From NCBI GenBank assembly GCA_964036665.1, contig OZ038532.1, positions 1,240,001-1,304,000 on the forward strand: 64,000 nucleotides of DNA, in the 5' to 3' direction. Positions 59,601 through 62,625 of this stretch are shown here, in pieces. A model generated the notes under the pieces. That model made no database searches, had not been told where the DNA came from, and saw nothing but the letters and a program-made list of their open reading frames with translations. Each line of letters starts with the position of its first letter. Position 1 is the first letter of the stretch. The translations under genes were made by a program, and so were the position numbers. This stretch comes from Gordius sp. MW1 (lineage: Eukaryota; Nematomorpha; Gordioida; Gordea; Gordiidae).

Positions 59601-60781
59601 CGAACTCTGTATTATGTCGTTATCGATGTTATCCTAAAACAAACTAATATGATTTACTTTTCAGACCTCTGAAAACAAGTCAAAAATTTGGGCAGAGCGT
59701 TATTTTAATTTGCCGTTTTTTATAATTACTTAGTTAGAAATTTATGAAAATTTCATAATAAGAGTTTTCAATTATGAATTGTTTGGTGTCAAATGGACCC
59801 GTTCATTTTATAAATTAACAGCATACAAGACTGATGCCGCCAAGCAAAACGGAAATAATAATGCCAAATAAATTTGGGACATATCATGTAAAACACACTT
59901 AATAAATGTCTCGGTTCTTTATAAAGAGAGCCTTACATGGGCGTAGCCAGAGTTGTAATAGGGGGGGGGGGCAAAAATGATTTAGGGAGGGGCAAAATCA
60001 TCATTTTTTTGAAATTTTAGCCATAAGCTAAATATAATTCAACAAATTTTTAGATTTATAAGGAAGTAGTCGCCCCTTCCTGCCCCCCCCCCCCTCTTGC
60101 CCAAAGGGGCCTATTAATTTAATAGTGCAAAATTGATTGTTTCCCAAAGAGTTAAGGACATCGACTACCAATACCAACTCACTTATTAAAAAACTAAATA
60201 AATTTGTGACGAATCATGCATGTGGGGGTAGCTATGAATTAGATATGAGAGAGGGGGATGGAGGAAGCAAAAAATCTATTTATTATTTAAGGGGTGAGGG
60301 CTAGATTTAGATAGTTTATAAATTTAAAAAAATTATATTTTTTTAGTACAAACAACACTTATAACAAAATTAACATCGTAGTACATAAATTCTGATTTAT
60401 TAAAATTAATAATGAAATGAAATAATATTAGATTAAATCATATAATTTAATAGCACAATAAGAGAAGAAAAGGACTTACATTTGATCCCAGGATAATCCT
60501 TGATCTTCCATGCCTTTGGTTGTTCCGTTGGAATTCGTTTTCGAGAATGTTTCGTATGCCTTAGATTTTGCTTGATGATTTGACTTTTGAACAAGAACAA
60601 TCCCATTTTTTCTAGGATGTTCTTGAAAAGTTTCATTGATATCACCGGGCTGGGCTGCTGCACCTTCTAAAACGTATAATTGCGAATAAAGATCTTCTTC
60701 CTCGCTGCTTTTTGCTGTTGCCATATTTTTTGAAATTCCATGGCACCAAGGAATAGTGGAATTTTGATTTGTGGATGGCAT
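18738..60781 (-). CDS. SRCIN1: SRCIN1 (p140Cap)/KIAA1217-family protein, 19 exons
   Basis: One gene of 19 exons read on the - strand, about 2,119 residues. Phases match at every junction and all introns are GT-AG. The key evidence is the AIP3-like domain at residues 612-693: GVIFMRYGPETKRIP, FPKQLTMRKLE, IYIQDN, FYELEDMGDITNRSLLKLME, as in vertebrate SRCIN1 and KIAA1217. It is followed by helical segments, notably MDSMEQKLKVLTNMVQKAL and ADIESMALALSYASRAVSDL, the family's second conserved region. The rest is Ser/Asn/Gln-rich, probably disordered, with Pro-rich SH3-type motifs such as PPQPPKRNR near residue 1510. Vertebrate members are cytoskeletal and synaptic scaffolds that bind Src/Csk and regulate actin; that role is inferred here. 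Insect relatives are annotated only as coiled-coil proteins. The single invertebrate gene is probably ancestral to both vertebrate genes. An ATG at 60781 follows an in-frame stop. A non-coding 5' exon upstream cannot be excluded. Confidence 0.88.
20738..20857 (-). CDS. SRCIN1: SRCIN1-like exon 18
   Basis: Residues 1433-1472, from RSHSSGRTSVLSTK to LIERHRN. Acceptor TTGAAG|, phase 0. Two donors six bases apart keep the frame: AAT|GTAACT (chosen) and AAT|GTTAAT at 20743-20744. The second would drop two residues. Confidence 0.75.
21344..22210 (-). CDS. SRCIN1: SRCIN1-like exon 17
   Basis: Residues 1144-1432, phase 0 to phase 0. Acceptor TATTCAG|, donor GACGAC|GTATGA. Low-complexity Ser-rich sequence, with one likely helix near its end (MESIARQL-type, read as METIARQLEDSISHLYEMG). 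The codon after the donor is TGA within GTATGA, so an unspliced frame would stop there; splicing into exon 18 keeps it open. Confidence 0.82.
22462..22555 (-). CDS. SRCIN1: SRCIN1-like exon 16
   Basis: Residues 1112-1143 (MATSGALSVNQSHPML to SLISM). Acceptor CATTAG|, donor ATG|GTAAGA. Short, Ser-rich; linker between the helical region and exon 17. Confidence 0.8.
22816..22918 (-). CDS. SRCIN1: SRCIN1-like exon 15
   Basis: Residues 1078-1111, starting NRYPRIEKILISE, then LKNSMMVEEDRNSF. It matches the place where vertebrate members have a conserved K/R-x-FP helix, but is shorter than theirs. Acceptor GATAG|. A nearby CCTAG would break the frame. Donor CAAAT|GTAAAC. Confidence 0.75.
23143..23273 (-). 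CDS. SRCIN1: SRCIN1-like exon 14
   Basis: Residues 1034-1077, ending ADIESMALALSYASRAVSDLK. This helix, with the pattern D-x-E-x-MA-x-AL, is conserved in the family. Acceptor TTTACAG|, donor AAAA|GTATTC. Confidence 0.85.
23655..23833 (-). CDS. SRCIN1: SRCIN1-like exon 13
   Basis: Residues 975-1033: QICKYVPTSN, SIDELDHFFEEDLAKEGLEG, and the helical KEIRVYHQDMSKLEKVL. Acceptor TATAAG|, donor TTAAA|GTAAAA. Part of the coiled-coil region. Confidence 0.8.
23928..24079 (-). CDS. SRCIN1: SRCIN1-like exon 12
   Basis: Residues 924-974: SLTTLSGLKSLQRKALEIKL and a long amphipathic helix ending KLLMQTKHKIL. Acceptor TTTCAG|, donor TTG|GTAATA, phase 0. Confidence 0.85.
24148..24278 (-). CDS. SRCIN1: SRCIN1-like exon 11
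   Basis: Residues 880-923. It contains MDSMEQKLKVLTNMVQKALV, the counterpart of the vertebrate sequence of the type MEKQIASLTGLVQSAL, one of the best family markers. Acceptor TGCTAG|, donor TCGA|GTAAGT. Confidence 0.9.
24388..24499 (-). CDS. SRCIN1: SRCIN1-like exon 10
   Basis: Residues 843-879, TERLYNSQPDPEPGF to PPWDQPDT. Acceptor CTTTAG|, donor ACTAA|GTAATT. The preceding intron (24500-26762) contains a hAT element (25012-25787) and a MITE (26090-26250). Confidence 0.78.
25012..25787 (+). mobile_element. hAT element with (CGGATCGGAT) subterminal repeats and hATC frame
   Basis: 776-bp element with ends TAAAGGTGTGCACGGATC and GATCCGTGCACACCTCTA, flanked by an exact 8-bp duplication ATTAAAAC at 25004-25011 and 25788-25795. 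Subterminal zones are dense in CGGATCGGATC repeats. The + frame at 25205-25531 carries the hAT C-terminal dimerisation signature: a WW-x3 type motif (LLKWWFSYQ), then ATSTTSERNFSVAGR. The upstream transposase is missing, so it is an internally deleted copy. It lies in the intron between exons 9 and 10 of the SRCIN1-like gene. Confidence 0.92.
26090..26250. mobile_element. CATGGGCG-family MITE
   Basis: 161 bp with near-perfect ends CATGGGCGTAGCCA and TGGCTACGCCCATG. Flanking 8-mers ACAAATGC (26082-26089) and GCAAATGC (26251-26258) differ at one base. The internal G-run/C-run block, A/T centre and GCCCCTCCC block are typical of the family. Intronic. Confidence 0.85.
26763..26967 (-). CDS. SRCIN1: SRCIN1-like exon 9
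   Basis: Residues 775-842: DGSEIALRDSEKYS to KQKQVLDSMEAQI. The last part begins the helical region. Acceptor AACAG|, donor ATTA|GTAATT. The frame stays open past the donor for about 20 codons, but splicing to exon 10 keeps frame and family order. Confidence 0.78.
27989..28136 (-). CDS. SRCIN1: SRCIN1-like exon 8
   Basis: Residues 725-774: YRNEKSGVNIRDERECD, then YYSEPEFNPNRKRG. Acceptor CTTCTAG|, donor CAAA|GTTAGT. Linker downstream of the AIP3-like domain. Confidence 0.75.
28239..28410. mobile_element. TAGTGTTG-family MITE
   Basis: 172 bp with ends TAGTGTTGTAAAAACGGC and GCGTTTTTAAAACACTA, the same ends as the foldback element at 48908-51372. The flanking 8-mers do not match. It lies in the intron between exons 7 and 8. 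Confidence 0.65.
28700..28831 (-). CDS. SRCIN1: SRCIN1-like exon 7
   Basis: Residues 681-724. Opens DITNRSLLKLME, which completes the AIP3-like domain (vertebrate counterparts read D/N-I-Q-D-R-S-L/I-L/I-K-V/I). Then an acidic linker, DVEHDNGVENDCENYYGS. Acceptor ATTAG|, donor CCAG|GTAGGC. Confidence 0.9.
29154..29358 (-). CDS. SRCIN1: SRCIN1-like exon 6, AIP3-like domain core
   Basis: Residues 613-680: GVIFMRYGPETKRIPIP, LFQKAFPKQLTMRKLEKC, IYIQDN, EIFYELEDMG. This is the diagnostic domain of the SRCIN1/KIAA1217 family. Acceptor GGAG|, donor ATGGG|GTAATT. The domain is split precisely between exons 5, 6 and 7. Confidence 0.95.
29694..30036 (-). CDS. SRCIN1: SRCIN1-like exon 5
   Basis: Residues 499-612: PLLFVPLSQNLSTMTSESN, YSRSLRDDEDPGIMSEME, ending NKVLG just before the AIP3-like domain. 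Acceptor ATTTAG|, donor GGAG|GTAATT. Confidence 0.82.
31207..32013 (-). CDS. SRCIN1: SRCIN1-like exon 4
   Basis: Residues 230-498, phase 0 to phase 0. Ser/Ala/Gly-rich, with IERRGSSSDAPTS, DVKLIYQSQ, YDRYYTGTT and SIYGTIRS as possible phosphosites. Acceptor GTTTAG|, donor CGAAAA|GTAATG. Noticeably higher in GC than the rest of the window, as expected for coding sequence. Confidence 0.85.
32862..33163 (-). CDS. SRCIN1: SRCIN1-like exon 3
   Basis: Residues 129-229: GDAFKSKKKELHHSTK, a charged stretch KEEDKDGESQHQTKK, and a His/Ser/Asn-rich stretch ending LGSSYNR. Acceptor ATCCAG|, donor AACAGG|GTAAAA. DAFKSKKKE may correspond to the vertebrate segment with AFM-x-HL-K-x-KYP. Confidence 0.8.
33742..33908. 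mobile_element. CATGGGCG-family MITE
   Basis: 167 bp starting CATGGGCGTGGCCAGA and ending CCTGGCTAGGGCCATG. Flanking 8-mers TCAACCCT (33734-33741) and TTAACCCT (33909-33916) differ at one base. It is in the opposite internal orientation to the copy at 26090. It lies in the intron between exons 2 and 3. Confidence 0.82.
34361..34441 (-). repeat. Interspersed repeat family B, copy
   Basis: About 80 bp with GGACAGGACAGACGGACGG, the complement of the family core, and TTGCATAGCAATTAATAA at the right end. It sits just downstream of exon 2 of the SRCIN1-like gene. Confidence 0.55.
34532..34614 (-). CDS. SRCIN1: SRCIN1-like exon 2
   Basis: An 83-base exon, residues 101-128: SHRSRNNIPRLKVDIVRVQD then DNSNSLH. 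It was found because exon 1 ends in phase 2 and exon 3 needs phase 1; this exon supplies exactly that. Acceptor TTTAG|CAG, donor CACG|GTAAAG. The acceptor is a NAGNAG pair, so one serine may be optional. Confidence 0.75.
36110..36200. mobile_element. CATGGGCG-family MITE, half copy
   Basis: Ends CCCCCGCTACGCCCGTTG after AGGGGGAAGCAGCC. Only one half is present, and the other terminus is not recognisable. Confidence 0.5.
36881..37052. mobile_element. CATGGGCG-family MITE, right end worn
   Basis: Starts CATGGGAGTAGCCGG and then a run of 12-13 G, followed by GGTGGCTGCCCCCGCCCCC, the A/T centre and GCCCCTCCC. The right end has decayed to AATGATAGCCTTATTG, so the boundary and target duplication are uncertain. 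Confidence 0.65.
37091..37130 (-). other. tRNA-like 3' half (T-arm)
   Basis: On the - strand GTGGGTTCAAATCTCGC can form a 5-bp stem around a TTCAAAT loop, as in a T-arm. It is followed by an acceptor-length stretch and TTTTTT. No D-arm or anticodon arm is recognised upstream, so this is a tRNA fragment, a tRNA-derived SINE piece, or chance. Confidence 0.3.
37735..37860. repeat. GC-rich subterminal-repeat fragment
   Basis: Begins AGAGACCAGAAAATCCCGG and carries several CCCGG/GGGCC motifs, including GGTCCACGGGCC and GGGTGGGCCTGGGCGGGC. It resembles one end of the TAGAGACC hAT family, but the opposite end is not identified. Confidence 0.45.
38678..38762 (-). repeat. Interspersed repeat family B, copy
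   Basis: Contains TTGGACAGGACGGACGGAC, then ATAAATTGCATAGCA at its right end. It is shorter than the copy at 13525, perhaps lacking the C-run part. Confidence 0.6.
39045..39256 (+). pseudogene. LINE (RTE-like) 3' fragment
   Basis: The frame DMKVPGKRGRGRPRVTWKG, then KALTRSRWKKLIKTN and a stop, matches the C-terminus of the LINE at 4290-7400. It ends in an AAGAAGAAGAAA tail and is preceded by an AAT microsatellite at about 39009-39026. A 5'-truncated insertion is typical of LINEs. Confidence 0.8.
40873..41020. mobile_element. CATGGGCG-family MITE, diverged
   Basis: Starts TTGGGCGAGAAGCCAGG and has the internal order GGGAGGAGCGGGTGCCCTCC, A/T centre, TTGCCCCCCTC. The right terminal repeat is decayed. 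Confidence 0.55.
41990..43587. mobile_element. hAT-like element, TAGAGACC ends, GCCCGG subterminal repeats
   Basis: 1,598-bp element with ends TAGAGACCGGCAACGGGCC and GGGTCGGGCAGGTCTCTA, flanked by an exact 8-bp duplication GTTCTGTC at 41982-41989 and 43588-43595. Subterminal zones are dense in GCCCGGCCCG motifs. No transposase is visible. A piece of a second family lies inside at about 42292-42455. A second TAGAGACC-like left end lies at about 43059, so the interior is composite. Confidence 0.88.
42292..42455. mobile_element. Truncated hAT-like element with ACCCGAACCCG repeats
   Basis: Starts TAGAGCCCTGCAAAGTCAC, which corresponds to one end of the element at 56896-57040, and continues with AACCCGAACCCG and AACCCGACCCGACCC repeats. 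The opposite terminus is absent. Confidence 0.55.
44455..44550. repeat. GC-rich subterminal-repeat fragment
   Basis: GAGCCCGACCCGTAA and GCCCGGCATTTT motifs in AT-rich DNA, like the zones of the TAGAGACC elements. No terminal repeat is seen. Confidence 0.35.
45571..45734. mobile_element. CATGGGCG-family MITE, left end worn
   Basis: Left end decayed (GGAAGGGCGATTGTCCCCCC), interior typical, and the right end is intact as CCGGCTACGCCCATG. Confidence 0.65.
46177..46820. mobile_element. hAT-like element, TAGAGACC ends
   Basis: 644 bp with ends TAGAGACCTCCACGGTC and GAGGCCAGTTGCAGGTCTCTA-type right end. Flanking 8-mers ATTTCGCT (46169-46176) and ATTTCGCA (46821-46828) differ at the last base. 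GGGCCGGGC repeats lie near the left end. No coding capacity. Confidence 0.82.
47394..47418. other. Palindromic filler at a hAT junction
   Basis: A 25-bp palindrome (ATGGCATCTATA, one central base, TATAGATGCCAT) directly abuts the left end of the hAT element. The target duplication copy ATCTATAA lies inside it (47399-47406), and the next 12 bases are the reverse complement of 47394-47405. Confidence 0.8.
47419..48471 (+). mobile_element. hAT element with (GATATCGGT) subterminal repeats and hATC frame
   Basis: 1,053 bp with ends TAGGGCTGCACCGATATC and GATATCGGTGCAGCCCTA. The right target duplication ATCTATAA is at 48472-48479; its left partner is at 47399-47406, separated from the element by 12 bp of palindromic filler. 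Subterminal zones are tandem GATATCGGTATCGGT. The + frame at 48068-48403 carries the hAT C-terminal dimerisation motif: LEYWATNSSDLPILATLARK, then LLSPATSIPSESIFS. The N-terminal transposase is missing. Confidence 0.9.
48527..48686. mobile_element. CATGGGCG-family MITE
   Basis: 160 bp starting CATGAGCGCAGCCAGG and ending GGCCACGCCCGTG, with the usual internal blocks. Flanking 8-mers GCTATAAT and GCTTAAAT agree at six positions, so the duplication is plausible but worn. Confidence 0.7.
49387..49795 (+). repeat. 110-bp tandem units, left arm
   Basis: Nearly four units with period 110 (starts 49387, 49497, 49607, 49717; the last is partial). Each begins AGATGGCTAAAATCTG and includes TTTTTTAGACATGCC and GGTGGGAAATTTCGC. 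Units differ at only a few bases. Confidence 0.92.
50005..50080 (+). repeat. Second TAGTGTTG left end inside the foldback loop
   Basis: TAGTGTTGTAAAAACGGCTGG, then TATTGCTAAGCTTAGTTGT, repeats the outer left end of the foldback element (48908-48970) in the same orientation. No matching right end is seen nearby. Confidence 0.75.
50497..50912 (-). repeat. 110-bp tandem units, right arm
   Basis: The same units as 49387-49795 in inverse orientation, again nearly four. Most bases agree with the left arm, so the two arms could pair over this whole stretch. Confidence 0.92.
51975..53570 (+). repeat. Unclassified 1.6-kb interspersed element
   Basis: Begins ACTAGCTGTGCCCGGCCAAG and ends in a TACATACATACA microsatellite and TATATATAGATC. 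Three diverged copies of a segment containing AAAAAGCTATTTTACCCCTGG and CGAATCGGGCCGGTAG lie at about 52560, 52716 and 53420. A CCCGGC-x-AAGCGTTGCTTTGG start and an ACAT-repeat tail recall non-autonomous elements of insects, but I cannot place it in a class. Confidence 0.55.
53068..53281 (+). repeat. Minisatellite, about 52-bp unit, four copies
   Basis: Four tandem copies of a unit with TTTAATTCATAAATTTTAT, then TTGTCACCGTTAAGAAAA and GACGTTTAAGAAA. Copy two has a small insertion. It lies inside the element at 51975-53570. Confidence 0.85.
53937..54049. mobile_element. Short TAGAGACC-type MITE
   Basis: 113 bp with ends TAAGAGACCTGCACGGG and CGCAGGCGTCTA, internal GACTCGACTCGACCC and GGGTCGGGTCGGG. 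Related to the element at 56896-57040. Flanking 8-mers agree at only five positions. Confidence 0.6.
54105..54455 (+). pseudogene. LINE C-terminal fragment
   Basis: Frames include ILEPSDSSLEGRMRPDGFSL, then VPWENGL; after a frameshift come APSNLNNDRMALAEGRK and SSIFIPIVSSCYGS. The order matches the LEPVGL, RPDG, PW and downstream region of the LINE tail at 8845-10110. Several frame breaks. Confidence 0.65.
55114..55261. mobile_element. CATGGGCG-family MITE
   Basis: 148 bp, left end TGGTCATAGCCAGG and right end CCCTGACTACGGCT, flanked by an exact 8-bp duplication AGAATAAA at 55106-55113 and 55262-55269. C-runs of 13 near both ends. Confidence 0.78.
55768..55830. mobile_element. CATGGGCG-family MITE, left part only
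   Basis: CATGGGGAAGCTAGGGGAGG, then GGGGCACTACCCCCCCC. The rest of the element is missing. Confidence 0.5.
56014..56188. mobile_element. CATGGGCG-family MITE
   Basis: 175 bp from GATGGGCGTAGCCAG to CCCTTGCCCATG, inverted relative to the 26090 copy. Flanking 8-mers AATTTGGG (56006-56013) and AATTTGTG (56189-56196) differ at one base. Confidence 0.8.
56480..56588 (-). repeat. Interspersed repeat family B, copy
   Basis: GGATAGGACGGACAGGACGG and ATAAATTGCATAACAATT, with CCACGGCAATTATTG upstream. Complement of the copies at 1993 and 2227. Confidence 0.6.
56896..57040. mobile_element. hAT-like MITE with GGGTCGGGCCGGG repeats
   Basis: 145 bp with ends TAGAGACCTGCATATGACC and GTTACTTTGCAGGTTTCTA. 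Flanking 8-mers ATAACGCC (56888-56895) and ATAACGTC (57041-57048) differ at one base. Two direct copies of AAATGCTTTTGGxTCGGGCC lie inside. Confidence 0.85.
57810..57971. mobile_element. CATGGGCG-family MITE
   Basis: 162 bp starting CATGAGCGCAGGGAG and ending ACTACGCCCATG, with the typical interior. Flanking 8-mers do not match. Confidence 0.68.
58286..58350. mobile_element. CAGGCGCGTAGCC-type MITE, left end
   Basis: CAGGCGCGTAGCCAGGATTT followed by a G-run, as in the 11900-12177 element. The right end is not identified. A C-run at about 58920-58933 and a GGGCATAGCCAGAATTT piece at about 59027 may belong to this or another copy. Confidence 0.5.
59040..59350. repeat. GC-motif-rich stretch, unclassified
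   Basis: Scattered CAAGCCCGAATCG, GAGCCCGAATCG and GCCCGCCCGGGCC motifs at both ends of about 310 bp of AT-rich DNA. This resembles the subterminal-repeat layout of the hAT families, but no terminal repeat or target duplication is visible. Confidence 0.35.
59936..60105. mobile_element. CATGGGCG-family MITE
   Basis: About 170 bp from CATGGGCGTAGCCAGAG to CCCCCCTCTTGCCC, inverted orientation like 56014-56188. The right terminus is worn, so its end is approximate. Confidence 0.7.
60480..60781 (-). CDS. SRCIN1: SRCIN1-like exon 1 (first coding exon)
   Basis: Residues 1-100: MPSTNQNSTIPWCHG, then SSEEEDLYSQLYVLEGAAAQ and GIVLVQKSNHQAKSK. An in-frame TAA lies 21 bases upstream of the ATG at 60781 and no plausible acceptor intervenes. 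Donor CAAAT|GTAAGT is a strong match. A second frame across the same bases is open but is a shadow. An arthropod-type initiator sequence (ATCAGTG) on the - strand near 61033-61038 could be the start of transcription; this is weak. Confidence 0.75.
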
Positions 60782-61440
60782 CAATATTTTTTTAACATTT
60801 TAGTTTTAAAAAAGTGACACTATGTCAATAAGTACTAATTTACACCTTCGACCTTATTTTCGAAATATTTACGTTGCAATATTTCCTCTCTTAAATAGGT
60901 CAAGGGAAGTAGTACGCGGCTACTTCTCAAAAAAGTTAAAACAAAAAAAGGGATAAAAATGGGTTTCGTTCGACATTAGTTATAAACTTAAAGTATCATA
61001 TTTACTATTACCCCACACACACTGTGCACTGCACTGATAAAAATTCTAGTTGCGCAGGTTTTTAATGGATTTTATGTAAAAGCTCTTTTTCGATCATAGG
61101 ATTTTGCTGATAGAAGAAATAAAATGTTTATCGTTTTTTGTTTCTATATAATACAATTTTCACTCTAGCTGGTTACCGGAGTTTTACTCATGGTATGCAA
61201 ATGCGTGTTGTATTAAAGGCATGGATCATCATCCACAAGTGGGGTAGGGTAGGGGGGGGGGGAACTATGTAATGTATGATTAGGATAGGATGCCATTCCA
61301 TTTTAATTCCCCTTCTCTATGAGACCTGGTGTTTATTAGTTGAACCTGGAAAATATCAATATTTCTGAGGTGGTAAAGCTATGTAAAGACGTCTTTATAA
61401 CAACAACTTGGTATTGCCCCATCCCAAAGATTATTGTTTG

Positions 61441-61602
61441 CATGGGCGTAGCCAGGGGGTGGCATGGAGGGGCGGCTGCCCCCCTCTAAATCCAAAAATA
61501 ATTCACAATTTAATATAATTATGATGGCTAAAATTGCAAAAAATTATTATTTTGCCTTTCCCGGAAGCATTATTTCCCCCCTCTATCCAATCTGGGCCCA
61601 CG
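61441..61602. mobile_element. CATGGGCG-family MITE
   Basis: 162 bp starting CATGGGCGTAGCCAGG and ending TCTGGGCCCACG. Flanking 8-mers ATTGTTTG (61433-61440) and ATTGCTTG (61603-61610) differ at one base. It is about 660 bp upstream of the SRCIN1-like start codon. Confidence 0.82.
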
Positions 61603-62012
61603 ATTGCTTGCTAATTTTCATGCGTGTTATTAAAGCTGAAATTAATCCTGAAAAAACCGGTTAGCTTAATTAAGAAAATTGCCTATCAAAAAACTAATAA
61701 TCTTGTAGTCAAAAATTAAAAATAATCACTTAACTTTTCAAAATATACGTTATTTATATTTTTCTATCTTTTTGTAAGAAGCAATTGTAAAAATTGCTGA
61801 ATATTTAAAGGGAATTTTGATGGTGTTGAGCTTGAACTCTGTTGCGAAAAAATAAATTCTAGACATAACACAACAACTGGCTCGCTTGGAGTCTGAAAGG
61901 ATTCCAGAATGCATTCTGGGTATTATTATTTACTACTACTACCCATGCCCAGATGGAAAAGAAAAAGTTTTTTTATTTTTCTCATGTGACTAGCATTGCC
62001 TTTAGGAATTTA

Positions 62013-62169
62013 CATGGGCATAGCCAGGGGGTGGCAGGGAGGGGCGGCTGCCACCTCTAAATTCAGAAATTTGTCAAATGTAATATAGTTAATGCTTAAA
62101 TTTTAATATCATTTTGCCCCTCTAAACCATTATTGCCCCCCTCTAGTTCCAATCCTGGCTACGCCCCTG
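62013..62169. mobile_element. CATGGGCG-family MITE
   Basis: 157 bp from CATGGGCATAGCCAGG to CCTGGCTACGCCCCTG, with the same internal blocks as 61441-61602. Flanking 8-mers do not match. Confidence 0.75.
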
Positions 62170-62466
62170 TCGACAATGCTAATACCAATAAATCATTAAA
62201 TCAAAATTTAGTTATTGCACATTTAAAATTAGAAAAATATTTAACATTTATATTAGAGACAAGGGCTATTTACAAAAAATTTGCTAAGCGGGAATTTTTA
62301 TCTAAATTTATTATATGAGTCATTTAAACGGATTTTTTTGAGTTCGAAGCTTATATTGGACAACTCATTTTTTGGAAAATTCACTGAATATTTCAAGTTT
62401 AGAAAGCATTTTAAATAAGGCAAGCTAAAAAAATGTAAAAAAAACGCGCAAAAGAATTATCATTTC

Positions 62467-62617
62467 CATGGGAGTAGCCGGAGGGGGGGGGGCAGAGAGA
62501 AGCGGCTACCCGCCTTTAAATCCAAAAATTCTTTGTAATTTATTAAAATTATGGCTAAAATTTGAAAAAATAATCATTTTGTCCCTCCCTAAATTATTAT
62601 TGCCACCCTTTCCCATG
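62467..62617. mobile_element. CATGGGCG-family MITE
   Basis: 151 bp from CATGGGAGTAGCCGG to CACCCTTTCCCATG, flanked by an exact 8-bp duplication ATCATTTC at 62459-62466 and 62618-62625. The right terminal repeat has lost the GGCTAC part. Confidence 0.82.
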
Positions 62618-62625
62618 ATCATTTC

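Larger units (their letters stand above)
34615..60479 (-). other. First intron of the SRCIN1-like gene, 25.9 kb
   Basis: The only very large intron. It is filled with at least 20 transposon insertions: hAT elements, CATGGGCG MITEs, family B repeats, the foldback element, and LINE 3' fragments. Between them it is AT-rich unique sequence. No other coding exon with matching phase was noticed. Stretches without a named repeat, such as 34870-36080, 37060-38670, 39260-40870, 43590-45570, 54460-55110 and 57050-57800, show no gene or RNA that I can recognise. Confidence 0.7.

Noticed and set aside
60433-60663. A 76-codon - strand frame overlapping exon 1 of the SRCIN1-like gene
   Set aside because: It shares the exon's bases in another frame. 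The 100-codon frame has the start context, the strong donor and phase continuity with exon 2.
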